NCBI GenBank assembly: GCA_021324335.1
Contig: JAJPJH010000076.1
Location: forward strand, 1 to 47,848
Length of the DNA stretch: 47,848 bases
Source: Gammaproteobacteria bacterium
GTDB lineage: Bacteria; Pseudomonadota; Gammaproteobacteria; DSM-16500
Direction: 5' to 3'
Position 1 is the first letter of the stretch; each line of letters starts with the position of its first letter. The notes below the pieces were generated by a model. It searched no databases and had not been told where the DNA came from. It saw nothing but the letters and a program-made list of their open reading frames with translations. The position numbers and the translations under genes are program-made. Below are positions 7,977-16,282 of the stretch, piece by piece.

Positions 7977-8473
7977 TCTTTTTCCTCTTCCTTCCAACTT
8001 GCTCCTGCCGATTGTCCCGGCCCGTTATAAACTTTCACGGTGATACCATGAATAGCATGCTGCGATAAGCCAGAAGCGTCCTCCAATAATTGCTGCAAAA
8101 ACCAATGCGACAATTCTTCAATCGTAATATTTGTTAGCGGCAGAATAATTATATCTTCTTTGAGAAACGGTATTTTCTGATGATTAAAATGCGCTATCAA
8201 ATAATCGCCACTCTCTTCCAATCGCAAATAAGGTGATTGATTAGGTAAGAGAAAATGGCGATCTAATTGATCGCAAAGCCTCAACATTTTTTTCTTATAA
8301 TGACGATAATCAAATGCTAAACCGTTATGCTCGATTTTAATCTCAAATGAAACGCTGACATAATAATTATGTCCGTGTAATTGTTCTCGCTCTGTCGCTG
8401 AAAAAATAGTGAAATGCCCAGCAGAGAAAGAGAACTCTTCTTTATGGATATCTAAACTAGCAAACCGCACCAC
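7973..8473 (-). CDS. 6-pyruvoyl-tetrahydropterin synthase / QueD-family protein, divergent type
   Basis: A 166-residue tunnelling-fold protein with the zinc ligands His20 (FSAGHF), His33 and His35 (LHGHNY). The usual catalytic Cys of QueD and PTPS, just before the HGH motif, is absent; the segment reads SATEREQLHGH with Glu at 28 and 30. PTPS-III proteins, which serve folate synthesis, also carry Glu in that region. The C-terminal substrate-binding Glu expected in the V-x-V-x-E-T stretch is replaced in KVYNGPGQSAG. It is thus a divergent member whose reaction (queuosine, folate or other pterin) cannot be fixed from sequence. The start is GTG at 8473 (GAGAGG upstream). A pteridine-reductase-like SDR lies 1.2 kb away, divergently. 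Confidence 0.8.
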   Translation of the reverse strand: MVRFASLDIHKEEFSFSAGHFTIFSATEREQLHGHNYYVSVSFEIKIEHNGLAFDYRHYKKKMLRLCDQLDRHFLLPNQSPYLRLEESGDYLIAHFNHQKIPFLKEDIIILPLTNITIEELSHWFLQQLLEDASGLSQHAIHGITVKVYNGPGQSAGASWKEEEKE

Positions 8474-8516
8474 TTACCTCACCTCTCTTTTAATAGGTCA
8501 GGGATTATACCTAACT

Positions 8517-9638
8517 TTATAAATCCCGTCTTCTATCCTGTAAGTTGAACCCCAGTAAAGGCAGATCGACTTTTTTACCTAGCGCCATGACTTTAATACG
8601 CTCCCCCATTTCAGTCGGCAGGGTTAATAGCTTAATGGCTTGATGAAGTTGGAATTCTTCTGTAGCCGATAAGCCTTTTTCAGCTTCTGCGGCTAATTCC
8701 AACAGGCCACAGGCTAAGAGAAAAGCAGCTTGGGTGGTATAGCCGAGGACATCGCAGCCCGCCTCCACAGCGCTCTCAGCTACGCGGGTGAAATCGACAT
8801 GGGCAGTCATATCTTGTAGGCCGATAGCGACAAAGGGGTCAGCATGATGACGGTGTTGATGAAAGCAAGTTAAGGTGCCTTGGCTACGTTCAGGGTGATA
8901 ATACTCGCGTTGCCCATAGCCATAATCAATAAAAAAGATCACGCCCGTTTGAAGAGAAGTTGCAACTGATTGAATAAATGAAGATAAGTTTAAGTTAATT
9001 TCTGACGCATAACCCGCGTCCAACTCATATAAATCGCGTAATTTTATAATTTCTTTTTTTAGTGTATCGGACGTGGGTGGTATTAATTTCCAGGCAAAAT
9101 GATCATTTTCCCAGCTAACACCACGTTCTTTTACATCATCCGTATCAATATAAAAACAATGCACAGGTAACGCATCTAACACTTCATTCGCAATAACAAT
9201 ACCCGTGAAATGAGGGGGCAAGTGATCTAACCATTGCACAGCAGTAGCTGACAATAACGCTTGCTGCTTCTTCCGCGCTCCTAAATTAGGTTCATAGATA
9301 AAATAAGCCGGAGGCTGCTGACCCAGTCGCGAAAATTCTTCCAACAAATTCTTCGCAAATCGGCCTGTTCCAGCGCCCAATTCAAGAATTTGGCAATTAG
9401 GCAACATTTCAAACAGTTGCAAACCTTGCCGAGCAAAACATTGAGCAAATAAAGGCGAAATTTCGGGGGCGGTGATGAAGTCACCTTTTTGGCCGATATC
9501 AAAATGCGACGAGTTGTAATAACCAAACTCAGGATGATAGAGTGCGCATGCCATAAATTGATCGAAGGAAATGGAACCCTCTTGCTCAATTATTTTTTGT
9601 TGTATGGCATGTATTAATGGATTAGAACATGTTTTCAT
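8517..9638 (-). CDS. MidA/NDUFAF7-family SAM-dependent methyltransferase
   Basis: A 373-residue protein of the DUF185/MidA family. N-terminal SFDQFMACALYHPEFGYY and GDFITAPEISPLF are family hallmarks; the SAM-binding glycine motif is ILELGAGTGRFA (about 83-94), followed by ANEVLDALPV and the FIDYGYGQREYY stretch. The mitochondrial member NDUFAF7 dimethylates an arginine of a complex I subunit during assembly; the bacterial target is not established. The gene is divergent from the SDR/ABC operon across a 50-bp gap. Confidence 0.9.
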   Translation of the reverse strand: MKTCSNPLIHAIQQKIIEQEGSISFDQFMACALYHPEFGYYNSSHFDIGQKGDFITAPEISPLFAQCFARQGLQLFEMLPNCQILELGAGTGRFAKNLLEEFSRLGQQPPAYFIYEPNLGARKKQQALLSATAVQWLDHLPPHFTGIVIANEVLDALPVHCFYIDTDDVKERGVSWENDHFAWKLIPPTSDTLKKEIIKLRDLYELDAGYASEINLNLSSFIQSVATSLQTGVIFFIDYGYGQREYYHPERSQGTLTCFHQHRHHADPFVAIGLQDMTAHVDFTRVAESAVEAGCDVLGYTTQAAFLLACGLLELAAEAEKGLSATEEFQLHQAIKLLTLPTEMGERIKVMALGKKVDLPLLGFNLQDRRRDL

Positions 9639-9645
9639 AAGTGGC

Positions 9646-9651
9646 TATAAT
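9646..9651 (+). promoter_or_regulatory. -10 box of the SDR-ABC transporter operon
   Basis: A perfect TATAAT in the 50-bp divergent gap, 38 bp before the SDR start codon. The -35 is weak (TTAGAA, 18 bp upstream, inside the start of the methyltransferase gene), so an activator may be needed. Confidence 0.5.
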
Positions 9652-9688
9652 AATATGCCAGCACAATACAAATAAAAAGGAAAAGGTT

Positions 9689-10450
9689 ATGTCAAAGAAC
9701 CCATTGGCTTCAAAAGTGGCGCTGGTGACGGGTGCTGCGAGGCGGGTTGGAGCTGAAATTGCTTCTATTCTGCATGAAGCAGGTCTGAATGTCGTCCTGC
9801 ATTATAATGCCTCTGAAGATGCAGCCAATACATTGTGTGAACGGCTGAATCAAAAACGTCCTCATTCTGCGATTGCTATCCATGCTGACTTACTCGAGCC
9901 AGAAAGCGCCGAAGAATTAGTGCGCAAATCAGTCAGCGTTTGGCAGCGTTTAGATGTGCTGGTTAATAATGCTTCCCGGTTTTATCGCACCAATTTAGGG
10001 GAAGTGACAAGCTATGCTTGGGATGATTTGATGAATAGTAATTTGAAAGCACCCTTTTTCCTCTCACAAGCAGCAGCACCTGCCTTAGCAGCCAATCAAG
10101 GCACGATTATCAATATCGCTGATATTAATGCGCAACGGCCCTTACACAATTATGCAGTCTACTGCCTTTCTAAAAGTGGCTTAGTGGCTATGACAAAAAT
10201 ATTAGCGAAGGAACTCGGCCCTGAGATCCGAGTGAACGCCGTTTCGCCGGGTGCAGTCATGTGGCCGGAAGGCGCAAATGCTTTATCAGAAGCAGAAAAG
10301 CAAAAAATTATTAATAGCACGACCTTATTACGCGCCGGCAGTCCAAAGGATATTGCACAAGCTGTGTTATTTTTTGTACGTGATGCGGGCTATGTCACTG
10401 GGCAAGTGTTAAATATTGATGGCGGTCGTTTGTTAGGAGTGGATAATTAG
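9689..10450 (+). CDS. SDR oxidoreductase of the pteridine reductase / FolM type
   Basis: A 253-residue short-chain dehydrogenase. The nucleotide-binding loop is TGAARRVG, where pteridine reductases (PTR1, FolM) carry TGxxxRxG with the NADPH-binding Arg, not the TGxxxGIG of most SDRs. It also has LVNNASRF, the catalytic YCLSK (Y-x3-K) and ends with VLNIDGGR. The likely reaction is NADPH reduction of dihydropterin (or dihydrofolate), but other SDR substrates are possible. The ATG at 9689 is used because AAGG lies just ahead; a GTG at 9641 is less likely. It heads an operon: the ABC permease begins 2 bp after its stop codon. Confidence 0.8.
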   Translation: MSKNPLASKVALVTGAARRVGAEIASILHEAGLNVVLHYNASEDAANTLCERLNQKRPHSAIAIHADLLEPESAEELVRKSVSVWQRLDVLVNNASRFYRTNLGEVTSYAWDDLMNSNLKAPFFLSQAAAPALAANQGTIINIADINAQRPLHNYAVYCLSKSGLVAMTKILAKELGPEIRVNAVSPGAVMWPEGANALSEAEKQKIINSTTLLRAGSPKDIAQAVLFFVRDAGYVTGQVLNIDGGRLLGVDN

Positions 10451-10451
10451 C

Positions 10452-12197
10452 ATGAGTTTTTTTCGCACCACTTTCATGACAGCCTATCGCTCTAGGCTTT
10501 ATCCCAATTATTGGGATATCTTGGCATTGGTCTTAGTGCTAGCTGTCATCAGCTTATTCGCGTGGAATGCAAAGCAAATGGCGACACCTTATCAGCTTGG
10601 CGAAGTGATCCCTCTTTCTTTAAACCCCAAACTCTTGCCTTTATATGCTGCTCGTACTGTGGTGCGCATGCTAATCGCCTTATTTTTTTCCCTCCTTTTT
10701 ACTTTTATTTTCGGCACCTGGGCAGCCAAAAGCCGGCGTGCAGGCCGCCTCATCATTCCGATTATTGATGTCTTACAGTCGGTTCCTATCCTCGGCTTTT
10801 TATCGGTGACCGTTGCTGTTTTTATCGGTTTATTCCCTGGTAGTTTACTCGGCCCAGAATGCGCGGCCATTTTTGCTATCTTTACTTCCCAGGCATGGAA
10901 CATGGCATTAGGTTTCTATCAAACCGTACGTTCTGTTCCAAGTGAAGTGAATGAAGCCGGTCGCATGTTTCATTTATCTGCCTGGCAGCGTTTTTGGCGC
11001 ATTGATGTACCCTATTCCATGCCGGGACTTTTATGGAACGCGATGGTTTCCATGTCAGCTGGCTGGTTTTTTGTTGTCGTTTCTGAAGCCATTACCGTAT
11101 CGAATCAAAAAATCTTATTACCTGGCATTGGTTCTTACATTGCCGTTGCTATCGCTGCGGCAAATGTTAAAGCCATTGGTTATGCTATTTTAACCATGTT
11201 CATTGTAATAGTAATTTACGACCAACTCTTATTTCGTCCCCTCGTTGCATGGGCAGAAAAATTTAAATCCGAACGAGAAGGCGGTGCAGAGAAAATAGCT
11301 GAATCCTGGGTCATTAATCTCTTCCGTCGTACGCGTTTGATGCGGGATGTTGGCCGCAGGCTGGCGCAATGTTTTGATGCTTTTGTAAATATTAGACTAT
11401 TACGCGCACCTCAAATGCGCAGCTTGAAACAGGCTCCTGTTATCTCTGAAAACCGCTGGATACCTTTTGTGTGGAATGCCGTTTTATTTCTCTTAGTTGC
11501 TATCGCGTTACTTTTTTTAGGTAACTACATGGTTCAAAATCTTTCTTTCGGAGAAGTTGCCCATGTTTTCTTGTTAGGCCTGATTACTGCTTGCAGAGTA
11601 TTTGTGTTGATTCTACTTTGTTCAGCGCTATGGGTACCCCTTGGTATCTGGATTGGGTTACGTCCCAAAGTAGCTCAAATCATCCAACCTATTGCACAAA
11701 TTTTAGCTGCTTTCCCAGCCAATCTTTTTTACCCCTTCATTGTGATACCGATTGTTTACTATCATTTAAGTCCCAATATCTGGTTAACACCGCTCATGAT
11801 ATTAGGTGCCCAGTGGTATATCTTATTTAACGTGATTGCAGGTGCTTCGACGCTGCCTAAAGATTTGCTGCAAGTCGTCGATAATTTAGGTGTCGTGGGG
11901 TGGCTGCGCTGGAGTCGTCTATTGTTACCGGGCATTTTTCCGTATTACATTACCGGTGCGATTACTGCTGCTGGGGGTGCATGGAATGCGAGTATTGCTG
12001 CTGAAATAGCGAGCTGGGGAAATCAAACTGTCGTTGCAACAGGCTTAGGTGCGTACATTACAGAATACACTACAGCCGGTGATTTTTCCCATATTGCATT
12101 AGGGATCGGCGTCATGTGTGTATTAGTGTTAATATTTAATCGTTTAATTTGGCGACCACTTTATGTGTATGCTGAAAATCGTTTTTTGTTGGAGTAG
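10452..12197 (+). CDS. ABC transporter permease, two fused NrtB/SsuC/TauC-type domains
   Basis: A 581-residue inner-membrane protein that is an in-line duplication: two binding-protein-dependent permease domains (about 85-260 and 375-570), each with the EAA-type coupling motif (EVNEAGRMFHLSAWQRFWRIDVP and the VVDNLGVVGWLRWSRLLLPG region), and an N-terminal helix at about 22-40. Sequence type is that of nitrate/sulfonate/taurine importers. The fused form makes the full membrane part in one chain. It sits between the SDR (2 bp) and the ATPase (3 bp). No periplasmic binding protein is encoded in the window, so the substrate is not known. Confidence 0.88.
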   Translation: MSFFRTTFMTAYRSRLYPNYWDILALVLVLAVISLFAWNAKQMATPYQLGEVIPLSLNPKLLPLYAARTVVRMLIALFFSLLFTFIFGTWAAKSRRAGRLIIPIIDVLQSVPILGFLSVTVAVFIGLFPGSLLGPECAAIFAIFTSQAWNMALGFYQTVRSVPSEVNEAGRMFHLSAWQRFWRIDVPYSMPGLLWNAMVSMSAGWFFVVVSEAITVSNQKILLPGIGSYIAVAIAAANVKAIGYAILTMFIVIVIYDQLLFRPLVAWAEKFKSEREGGAEKIAESWVINLFRRTRLMRDVGRRLAQCFDAFVNIRLLRAPQMRSLKQAPVISENRWIPFVWNAVLFLLVAIALLFLGNYMVQNLSFGEVAHVFLLGLITACRVFVLILLCSALWVPLGIWIGLRPKVAQIIQPIAQILAAFPANLFYPFIVIPIVYYHLSPNIWLTPLMILGAQWYILFNVIAGASTLPKDLLQVVDNLGVVGWLRWSRLLLPGIFPYYITGAITAAGGAWNASIAAEIASWGNQTVVATGLGAYITEYTTAGDFSHIALGIGVMCVLVLIFNRLIWRPLYVYAENRFLLE

Positions 12198-12200
12198 CCG

Positions 12201-13487
12201 ATGTCTGAGCCGATTATTGAAGTGGTGAATGTCCAAAAATCATTTAAAAAAGGTGATCGCCAAGAATTGTTAGTATTAGATGATGTTAATTTCAGAATGT
12301 ACGAAGGTGAAATTGTTGCAGTATTAGGCAAATCTGGCTCAGGCAAATCAACCTTGTTACGTATCATTGCTGGCTTAATTCCACCGAGCGGCGGCACCAT
12401 TTATTATCGTGGTAAACCCGTCTTGCAACCGATGCGCGGTATTTCCATGGTCTTCCAAACATTTGCTTTATTACCCTGGCTCACTGTCTTACAAAATGTG
12501 GAATTGGGTTTAGAAGCACAAGGTGTCGATCGCGATGAACGACGCGAACGTGCTCTCAAAGCCATCGATATGATTGGTCTCGATGGTTTCGAATCCGCTT
12601 TGCCCAAAGAATTATCTGGCGGTATGCGGCAACGTGTGGGTTTTGCGCGCGCACTTGTCGTTAATCCTGATATTTTATTAATGGATGAACCTTTCTCAGC
12701 GTTAGATGTCTTAACGGCAGATAATTTAAAAAGTGACCTCATGGATTTATGGCAAAGTAAAAAAACCGGCTTGAATGCTATCTTATTTGTCACGCATAGT
12801 ATTGAAGAAGCGATTGCCATTGCGGATCGTGTGATTATTTTCAGCAGCAATCCTGGTTCCATTCGTTCTGATTTAAAAATCACACTGCCTATGCCGCGCA
12901 GTGATTTAGATCCACGTTTTCGCAATCAAGTCGATCGTGTCTACACTTTAATGACAACGTTACCCCAAGAAGAGAAATTACAGCAAAGTGTGATTGATCT
13001 GGGTTATCGCTTACCAGAAGCTAGTGTGGCAGAAGTTACGGGGTTATTAGAAATTCTCAATTCGCCAGAGCATCAAGGTAAAATGGATTTGCCAGATGTT
13101 GCAGAAACATTAATGATGGATATTGACGATTTATTTCCGCTGACAGAATTATTAGAAATTTTACGTTTTGCCAAAGTATCGAAAGGTGATATCACGATTA
13201 CAGATGAAGGAAAGGCGTTTGCCGAGGCAGATATTTTGGAGCGTAAAAAAATCTTCTCTATTCATCTGAAAAAATATGTCCCGTTAGCCCGATATATTTA
13301 TGACCAACTCGTCCGTCACCCTCGCCATCGAGCGTTGGAAGAAAATTTTCTTTCACTGCTAGAAGATTATTTATCTGAAAGTGAAGCTGAACGTGTTTTG
13401 CGTACCGTGATTGAATGGGGGCGGTATGCAGAATTGTTTGCGTATGATTATAATTCTGGCGTATTGAGTTTAGAAAACCCCCATTAA
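12201..13487 (+). CDS. ABC transporter ATPase with C-terminal AAA-associated domain
   Basis: The first ~250 residues are a standard NrtD/SsuB/TauB-type ATPase: Walker A GKSGSGKST, Q-loop VFQTFALLPWL, signature LSGGMRQRV, Walker B ILLMDEPFSALD, switch THSIEEA. The remaining ~170 residues form the AAA-associated C-terminal domain (PF09821-like) that some transporters of this class carry; it may bind a regulator or ligand. Its total of 428 residues is far above the ~255 of plain SsuB. GGAG lies 6 bases before the ATG. It is the last gene of the SDR-permease-ATPase operon and powers the fused permease. Confidence 0.9.
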   Translation: MSEPIIEVVNVQKSFKKGDRQELLVLDDVNFRMYEGEIVAVLGKSGSGKSTLLRIIAGLIPPSGGTIYYRGKPVLQPMRGISMVFQTFALLPWLTVLQNVELGLEAQGVDRDERRERALKAIDMIGLDGFESALPKELSGGMRQRVGFARALVVNPDILLMDEPFSALDVLTADNLKSDLMDLWQSKKTGLNAILFVTHSIEEAIAIADRVIIFSSNPGSIRSDLKITLPMPRSDLDPRFRNQVDRVYTLMTTLPQEEKLQQSVIDLGYRLPEASVAEVTGLLEILNSPEHQGKMDLPDVAETLMMDIDDLFPLTELLEILRFAKVSKGDITITDEGKAFAEADILERKKIFSIHLKKYVPLARYIYDQLVRHPRHRALEENFLSLLEDYLSESEAERVLRTVIEWGRYAELFAYDYNSGVLSLENPH

Positions 13488-13506
13488 ACTAGGTGTGGCC
13501 AAGTAA

Positions 13507-13950
13507 TTATCTATCTTTACAGATACTCCGCAACATCCACGCCGTCTTATCATGTTCAGTCTTACGCTGAATCAGCAAATCGAGTGTGACCTCATCCCCG
13601 CTTTTCTCAATCACTGGAAACAATACTTCAATGTTTCTGGCAATAGCCTCATGATCAGCTAAAAGCGTTATGAGCATGGCTTCCGCATTCAAATCATTTC
13701 CTGATTCTTTTAGCGAAGCTAATTTTAAAAATTGCTCCATCGAAGCCGGTGCCAATGCCTGTAAGGCCCGAATTCGTTCAGCTAACACATCTACTGCCTC
13801 TGCCAACGCTTCATATTGCTCTTCCAGCATCTTATGATAAGAATAGAAATGCGGCCCGCGGATGTTCCAATGGAAATTTTGGGTCTTGATATATAAAACA
13901 TACGTATCAGCGAGCAAGTGTGATAATCCATTAATAACAGTGTTAGTCAT
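13507..13950 (-). CDS. dps: Dps-family ferritin-like protein
   Basis: A 147-residue four-helix protein starting at the ATG at 13950 (GGAGAAATTAGCC upstream; an ATG at 13965 would overlap that site). It has the Dps ferroxidase pattern: NFHWNIRGPHF with the His and Trp, then HKMLEEQYEALAEAVDVLAERIRALQ with the acidic ligands. Dps proteins form 12-mers that oxidise Fe(II) with hydrogen peroxide, store iron and protect DNA in stress. It is a single gene; no clear sigma-70 -35 box is seen, as is common for OxyR- or sigma-S-controlled dps promoters. Confidence 0.9.
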   Translation of the reverse strand: MTNTVINGLSHLLADTYVLYIKTQNFHWNIRGPHFYSYHKMLEEQYEALAEAVDVLAERIRALQALAPASMEQFLKLASLKESGNDLNAEAMLITLLADHEAIARNIEVLFPVIEKSGDEVTLDLLIQRKTEHDKTAWMLRSICKDR

Positions 13951-14087
13951 GGCTAATTTCTCCACAATTTAAAAATAATTGTTATACTAAAAACTAGCAT
14001 AGCTCCGATACAGCAGAACCTAAAATACATTTTTTCTATCAGCTTAATAGTTTTTTAGTAACATAATGATAATTTGACGCGTTTCGC

Positions 14088-14116
14088 TTGCCCGTTATCC
14101 AAAACTCGACTAGAAT
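14088..14116 (+). promoter_or_regulatory. metY operon promoter
   Basis: A -35 TTGCCC (14088-14093), 17-bp spacer and -10 TAGAAT (14111-14116), followed by a GC-rich discriminator GCGTCC and, 12 bases on, the tRNA-fMet gene. A GC-rich discriminator is typical of stable-RNA promoters under stringent control. Confidence 0.7.
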
Positions 14117-14128
14117 AGCGTCCGTTAC

Positions 14129-14205
<77 letters not shown>

Positions 14206-14227
14206 AATTAAAGAAGCAGAAGAAGAC

Positions 14228-14249
14228 AAAACCCCTTATGGGGTTTTTT
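14228..14249 (+). terminator. terminator/attenuator between metY and rimP
   Basis: AAAACCCC (14228-14235), TTAT tetraloop, GGGGTTTT and more T's: a strong intrinsic terminator after the tRNA. Genes downstream must be reached by read-through or from their own promoter; E. coli has partial terminators at the same place, and NusA is known to act on termination in its own operon. Confidence 0.85.
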
Positions 14250-14280
14250 GTTTTAAAGGGTTGGCGTGGTTTAGTATAAG

Positions 14281-14748
14281 ATGAGAAAGATTGATCCGGC
14301 ATTACATGAAAAGTTAGTAACTCTTATTCAATCAATGGGTTACGAACTAGTGGGGGGCGAGTTGTTTCCACAAGGCGGAACAACCATCTTTCGCATTTAT
14401 ATTGATAGCCCCACCGGGGTGACATTGGACGATTGCTCCCGAGTGAGCCTTCAAGTTAGTGCTATGATGGACGTGGAAGATCCTGTCCGAGGCAACTATG
14501 TCTTAGAAGTGTCTTCACCAGGCGTGAATAGGCCATTATTTGAGCTTGAACACTACCGCAAGTTTATCGGCCGCCGGGTTAAGATCCGATTGCGTTCGCT
14601 CATTAATGAGCGCCGGCAATATAAGGGTACGCTGACGCGAGTAGAAGGGGACAATATCTGTCTATTGATGGATGATTCGACCCAAGAGGTGAGTTTGCCT
14701 TTCTCGGCGATAGAGAAGGCAAATTTAATTGAGGATATCCGTTTCTAA
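14281..14748 (+). CDS. rimP: ribosome maturation factor RimP
   Basis: A 155-residue cytoplasmic protein with the RimP pattern: N-terminal domain with LVGGELFPQGGTTIFRIYID, the DCSRVSLQVSAMMDVEDP stretch and YVLEVSSPGVNRPL (about 75-95), then an SH3-like C-terminal domain. It helps 30S subunit maturation. Length is normal. There is only a weak Shine-Dalgarno site. It sits between tRNA-fMet and nusA, the canonical place, with 13 bp to nusA. Confidence 0.95.
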   Translation: MRKIDPALHEKLVTLIQSMGYELVGGELFPQGGTTIFRIYIDSPTGVTLDDCSRVSLQVSAMMDVEDPVRGNYVLEVSSPGVNRPLFELEHYRKFIGRRVKIRLRSLINERRQYKGTLTRVEGDNICLLMDDSTQEVSLPFSAIEKANLIEDIRF

Positions 14749-14761
14749 GTGAGGTCGCGCT

Positions 14762-16282
14762 ATGAATAAAGAGATCTTATTAGTAGTTGAAGCTGTATCC
14801 AACGAAAAAGGCGTGGATAGAGAAGTTATCTTCCAGGCGATTGAAGCTGCTTTGGAAACGGCAACGAAGAAAAAGGCGGAGCAAGAGATTGATGTCAAAG
14901 TAGAAATCAATCGTAAGACAGGCGACTATGCTACTTTCCGCCGTTGGTTGATCATTGATGATGCAAAAGATGAGGAAGAAGGTGATGGCGGTCTTACTAA
15001 AATGACCTTAAGCCAAGCCAAAAAACATAATCCCCATGCAAAAATAGGGGAGTTTGTTTTAGAACCGATGGAATCTATTGAGTTTGGCCGTATTGCTGCG
15101 CAAAAAGCTAAGCAAGTCATTATCCAGAAAGTTCTGGAAGCTGAGCGGGCGCAAATGGTCAATGCCTATAAAGAAAAACTCGGCCAGTTAATCCATGGGA
15201 CTGTTAAGAAGGTGACACGTGATTTTGTGGCACTTGATTTAGGTAATAATGCCGAAGCTATTTTATCCCGCACTGAAATGATGCCGCATGAAGCTTTTCG
15301 TACGGGTGACCGTGTTCGTGCTTATCTCTACGACATTCACACGGAAGGCACCAAAACTCCCCAAATTTTGGTTAGCCGTACGCACCCTAACATGTTAGTG
15401 GAATTGTTTAAGATTGAAGTCCCTGAAATCGGTGAAGAGCTAATTGAAATTAAAGCAGCCGCACGTGATCCAGGTTCCCGTGCCAAAATTGCTGTCAAAA
15501 CCAATGATGGCCGTATCGATCCGATCGGCGCTTGCGTCGGTATGCGAGGTGCGCGCGTACAAGCTGTTTCTGGCGAACTCGGGGGTGAACGTATCGATAT
15601 CGTATTATGGGATGATAATCCGGCACAGCTTGTTATCAATGCCATGTCACCCGCTGAAGTGGCTTCGATTGTGGTAGACGAAGACACCCATACTATGGAT
15701 ATCGCCGTCAAGTCTGACCAATTATCCCAAGCCATCGGGCGACACGGACAAAATGTCAAACTGGCAAGTGAATTAACCGGTTGGACTTTAAACGTGATGA
15801 CAGAGGAAGAAGCCCAAGCGAAATCTGCTGCTGAAGGGGAAAAAGTGTTAAAGTTATTTGAAGAAAAACTAGGCGTGGATGCGGCCGTGGCAGAAATCTT
15901 GGCAAATGAAGGGTTTTCTTCCTTGGAAGAAATAGCTTATGTTCCCGTGCAAGAATTGCTAGAAATCGAAGGCTTTGACCAAGCAACAGTGAATGCTTTA
16001 CGCGAGCGCGCGAAAGCGGCTTTATTGACGCAAGCCATAGCAGAAGAGCAGGCCTTAGAAGTGGAACCTGCGCAAGATTTGCTGGAAATGGAAGGTATGG
16101 ATAAACATTTAGCCTACAAGCTGGCCAGCCATGGTATCGTGACACGGGAAGACTTAGCAGAACAATCGATAGACGACTTATTGGAGATAGAAGACATTCA
16201 AGAAGACATGGCCGCAAAACTGATTATGACAGCTCGAAAAATATGGTTTGATGACGAAGAGGCAAGTTCGCGTGGCGAATAA
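14762..16282 (+). CDS. nusA: transcription termination/antitermination factor NusA
   Basis: A 506-residue protein with the full NusA layout: N-terminal RNA-polymerase-binding domain (1-125), S1 domain (about 135-200, [17 protein letters not shown]), KH1 and KH2 (about 230-345, with [17 protein letters not shown] and [15 protein letters not shown]) and two C-terminal helix-hairpin-helix acidic repeats (about 365-495). E. coli NusA is 495 residues, so both C-terminal repeats are kept. It modulates pausing, termination and antitermination. The C-terminus overlaps the probable infB start by 11 bp. Confidence 0.97.
   Translation: MNKEILLVVEAVSNEKGVDREVIFQAIEAALETATKKKAEQEIDVKVEINRKTGDYATFRRWLIIDDAKDEEEGDGGLTKMTLSQAKKHNPHAKIGEFVLEPMESIEFGRIAAQKAKQVIIQKVLEAERAQMVNAYKEKLGQLIHGTVKKVTRDFVALDLGNNAEAILSRTEMMPHEAFRTGDRVRAYLYDIHTEGTKTPQILVSRTHPNMLVELFKIEVPEIGEELIEIKAAARDPGSRAKIAVKTNDGRIDPIGACVGMRGARVQAVSGELGGERIDIVLWDDNPAQLVINAMSPAEVASIVVDEDTHTMDIAVKSDQLSQAIGRHGQNVKLASELTGWTLNVMTEEEAQAKSAAEGEKVLKLFEEKLGVDAAVAEILANEGFSSLEEIAYVPVQELLEIEGFDQATVNALRERAKAALLTQAIAEEQALEVEPAQDLLEMEGMDKHLAYKLASHGIVTREDLAEQSIDDLLEIEDIQEDMAAKLIMTARKIWFDDEEASSRGE

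Noticed and set aside
14041..14080. Fur-box-like bases (AATGATAATTTG) between dps and the metY promoter
   Set aside because: Only one of three hexamers fits; chance match in AT-rich DNA cannot be excluded.
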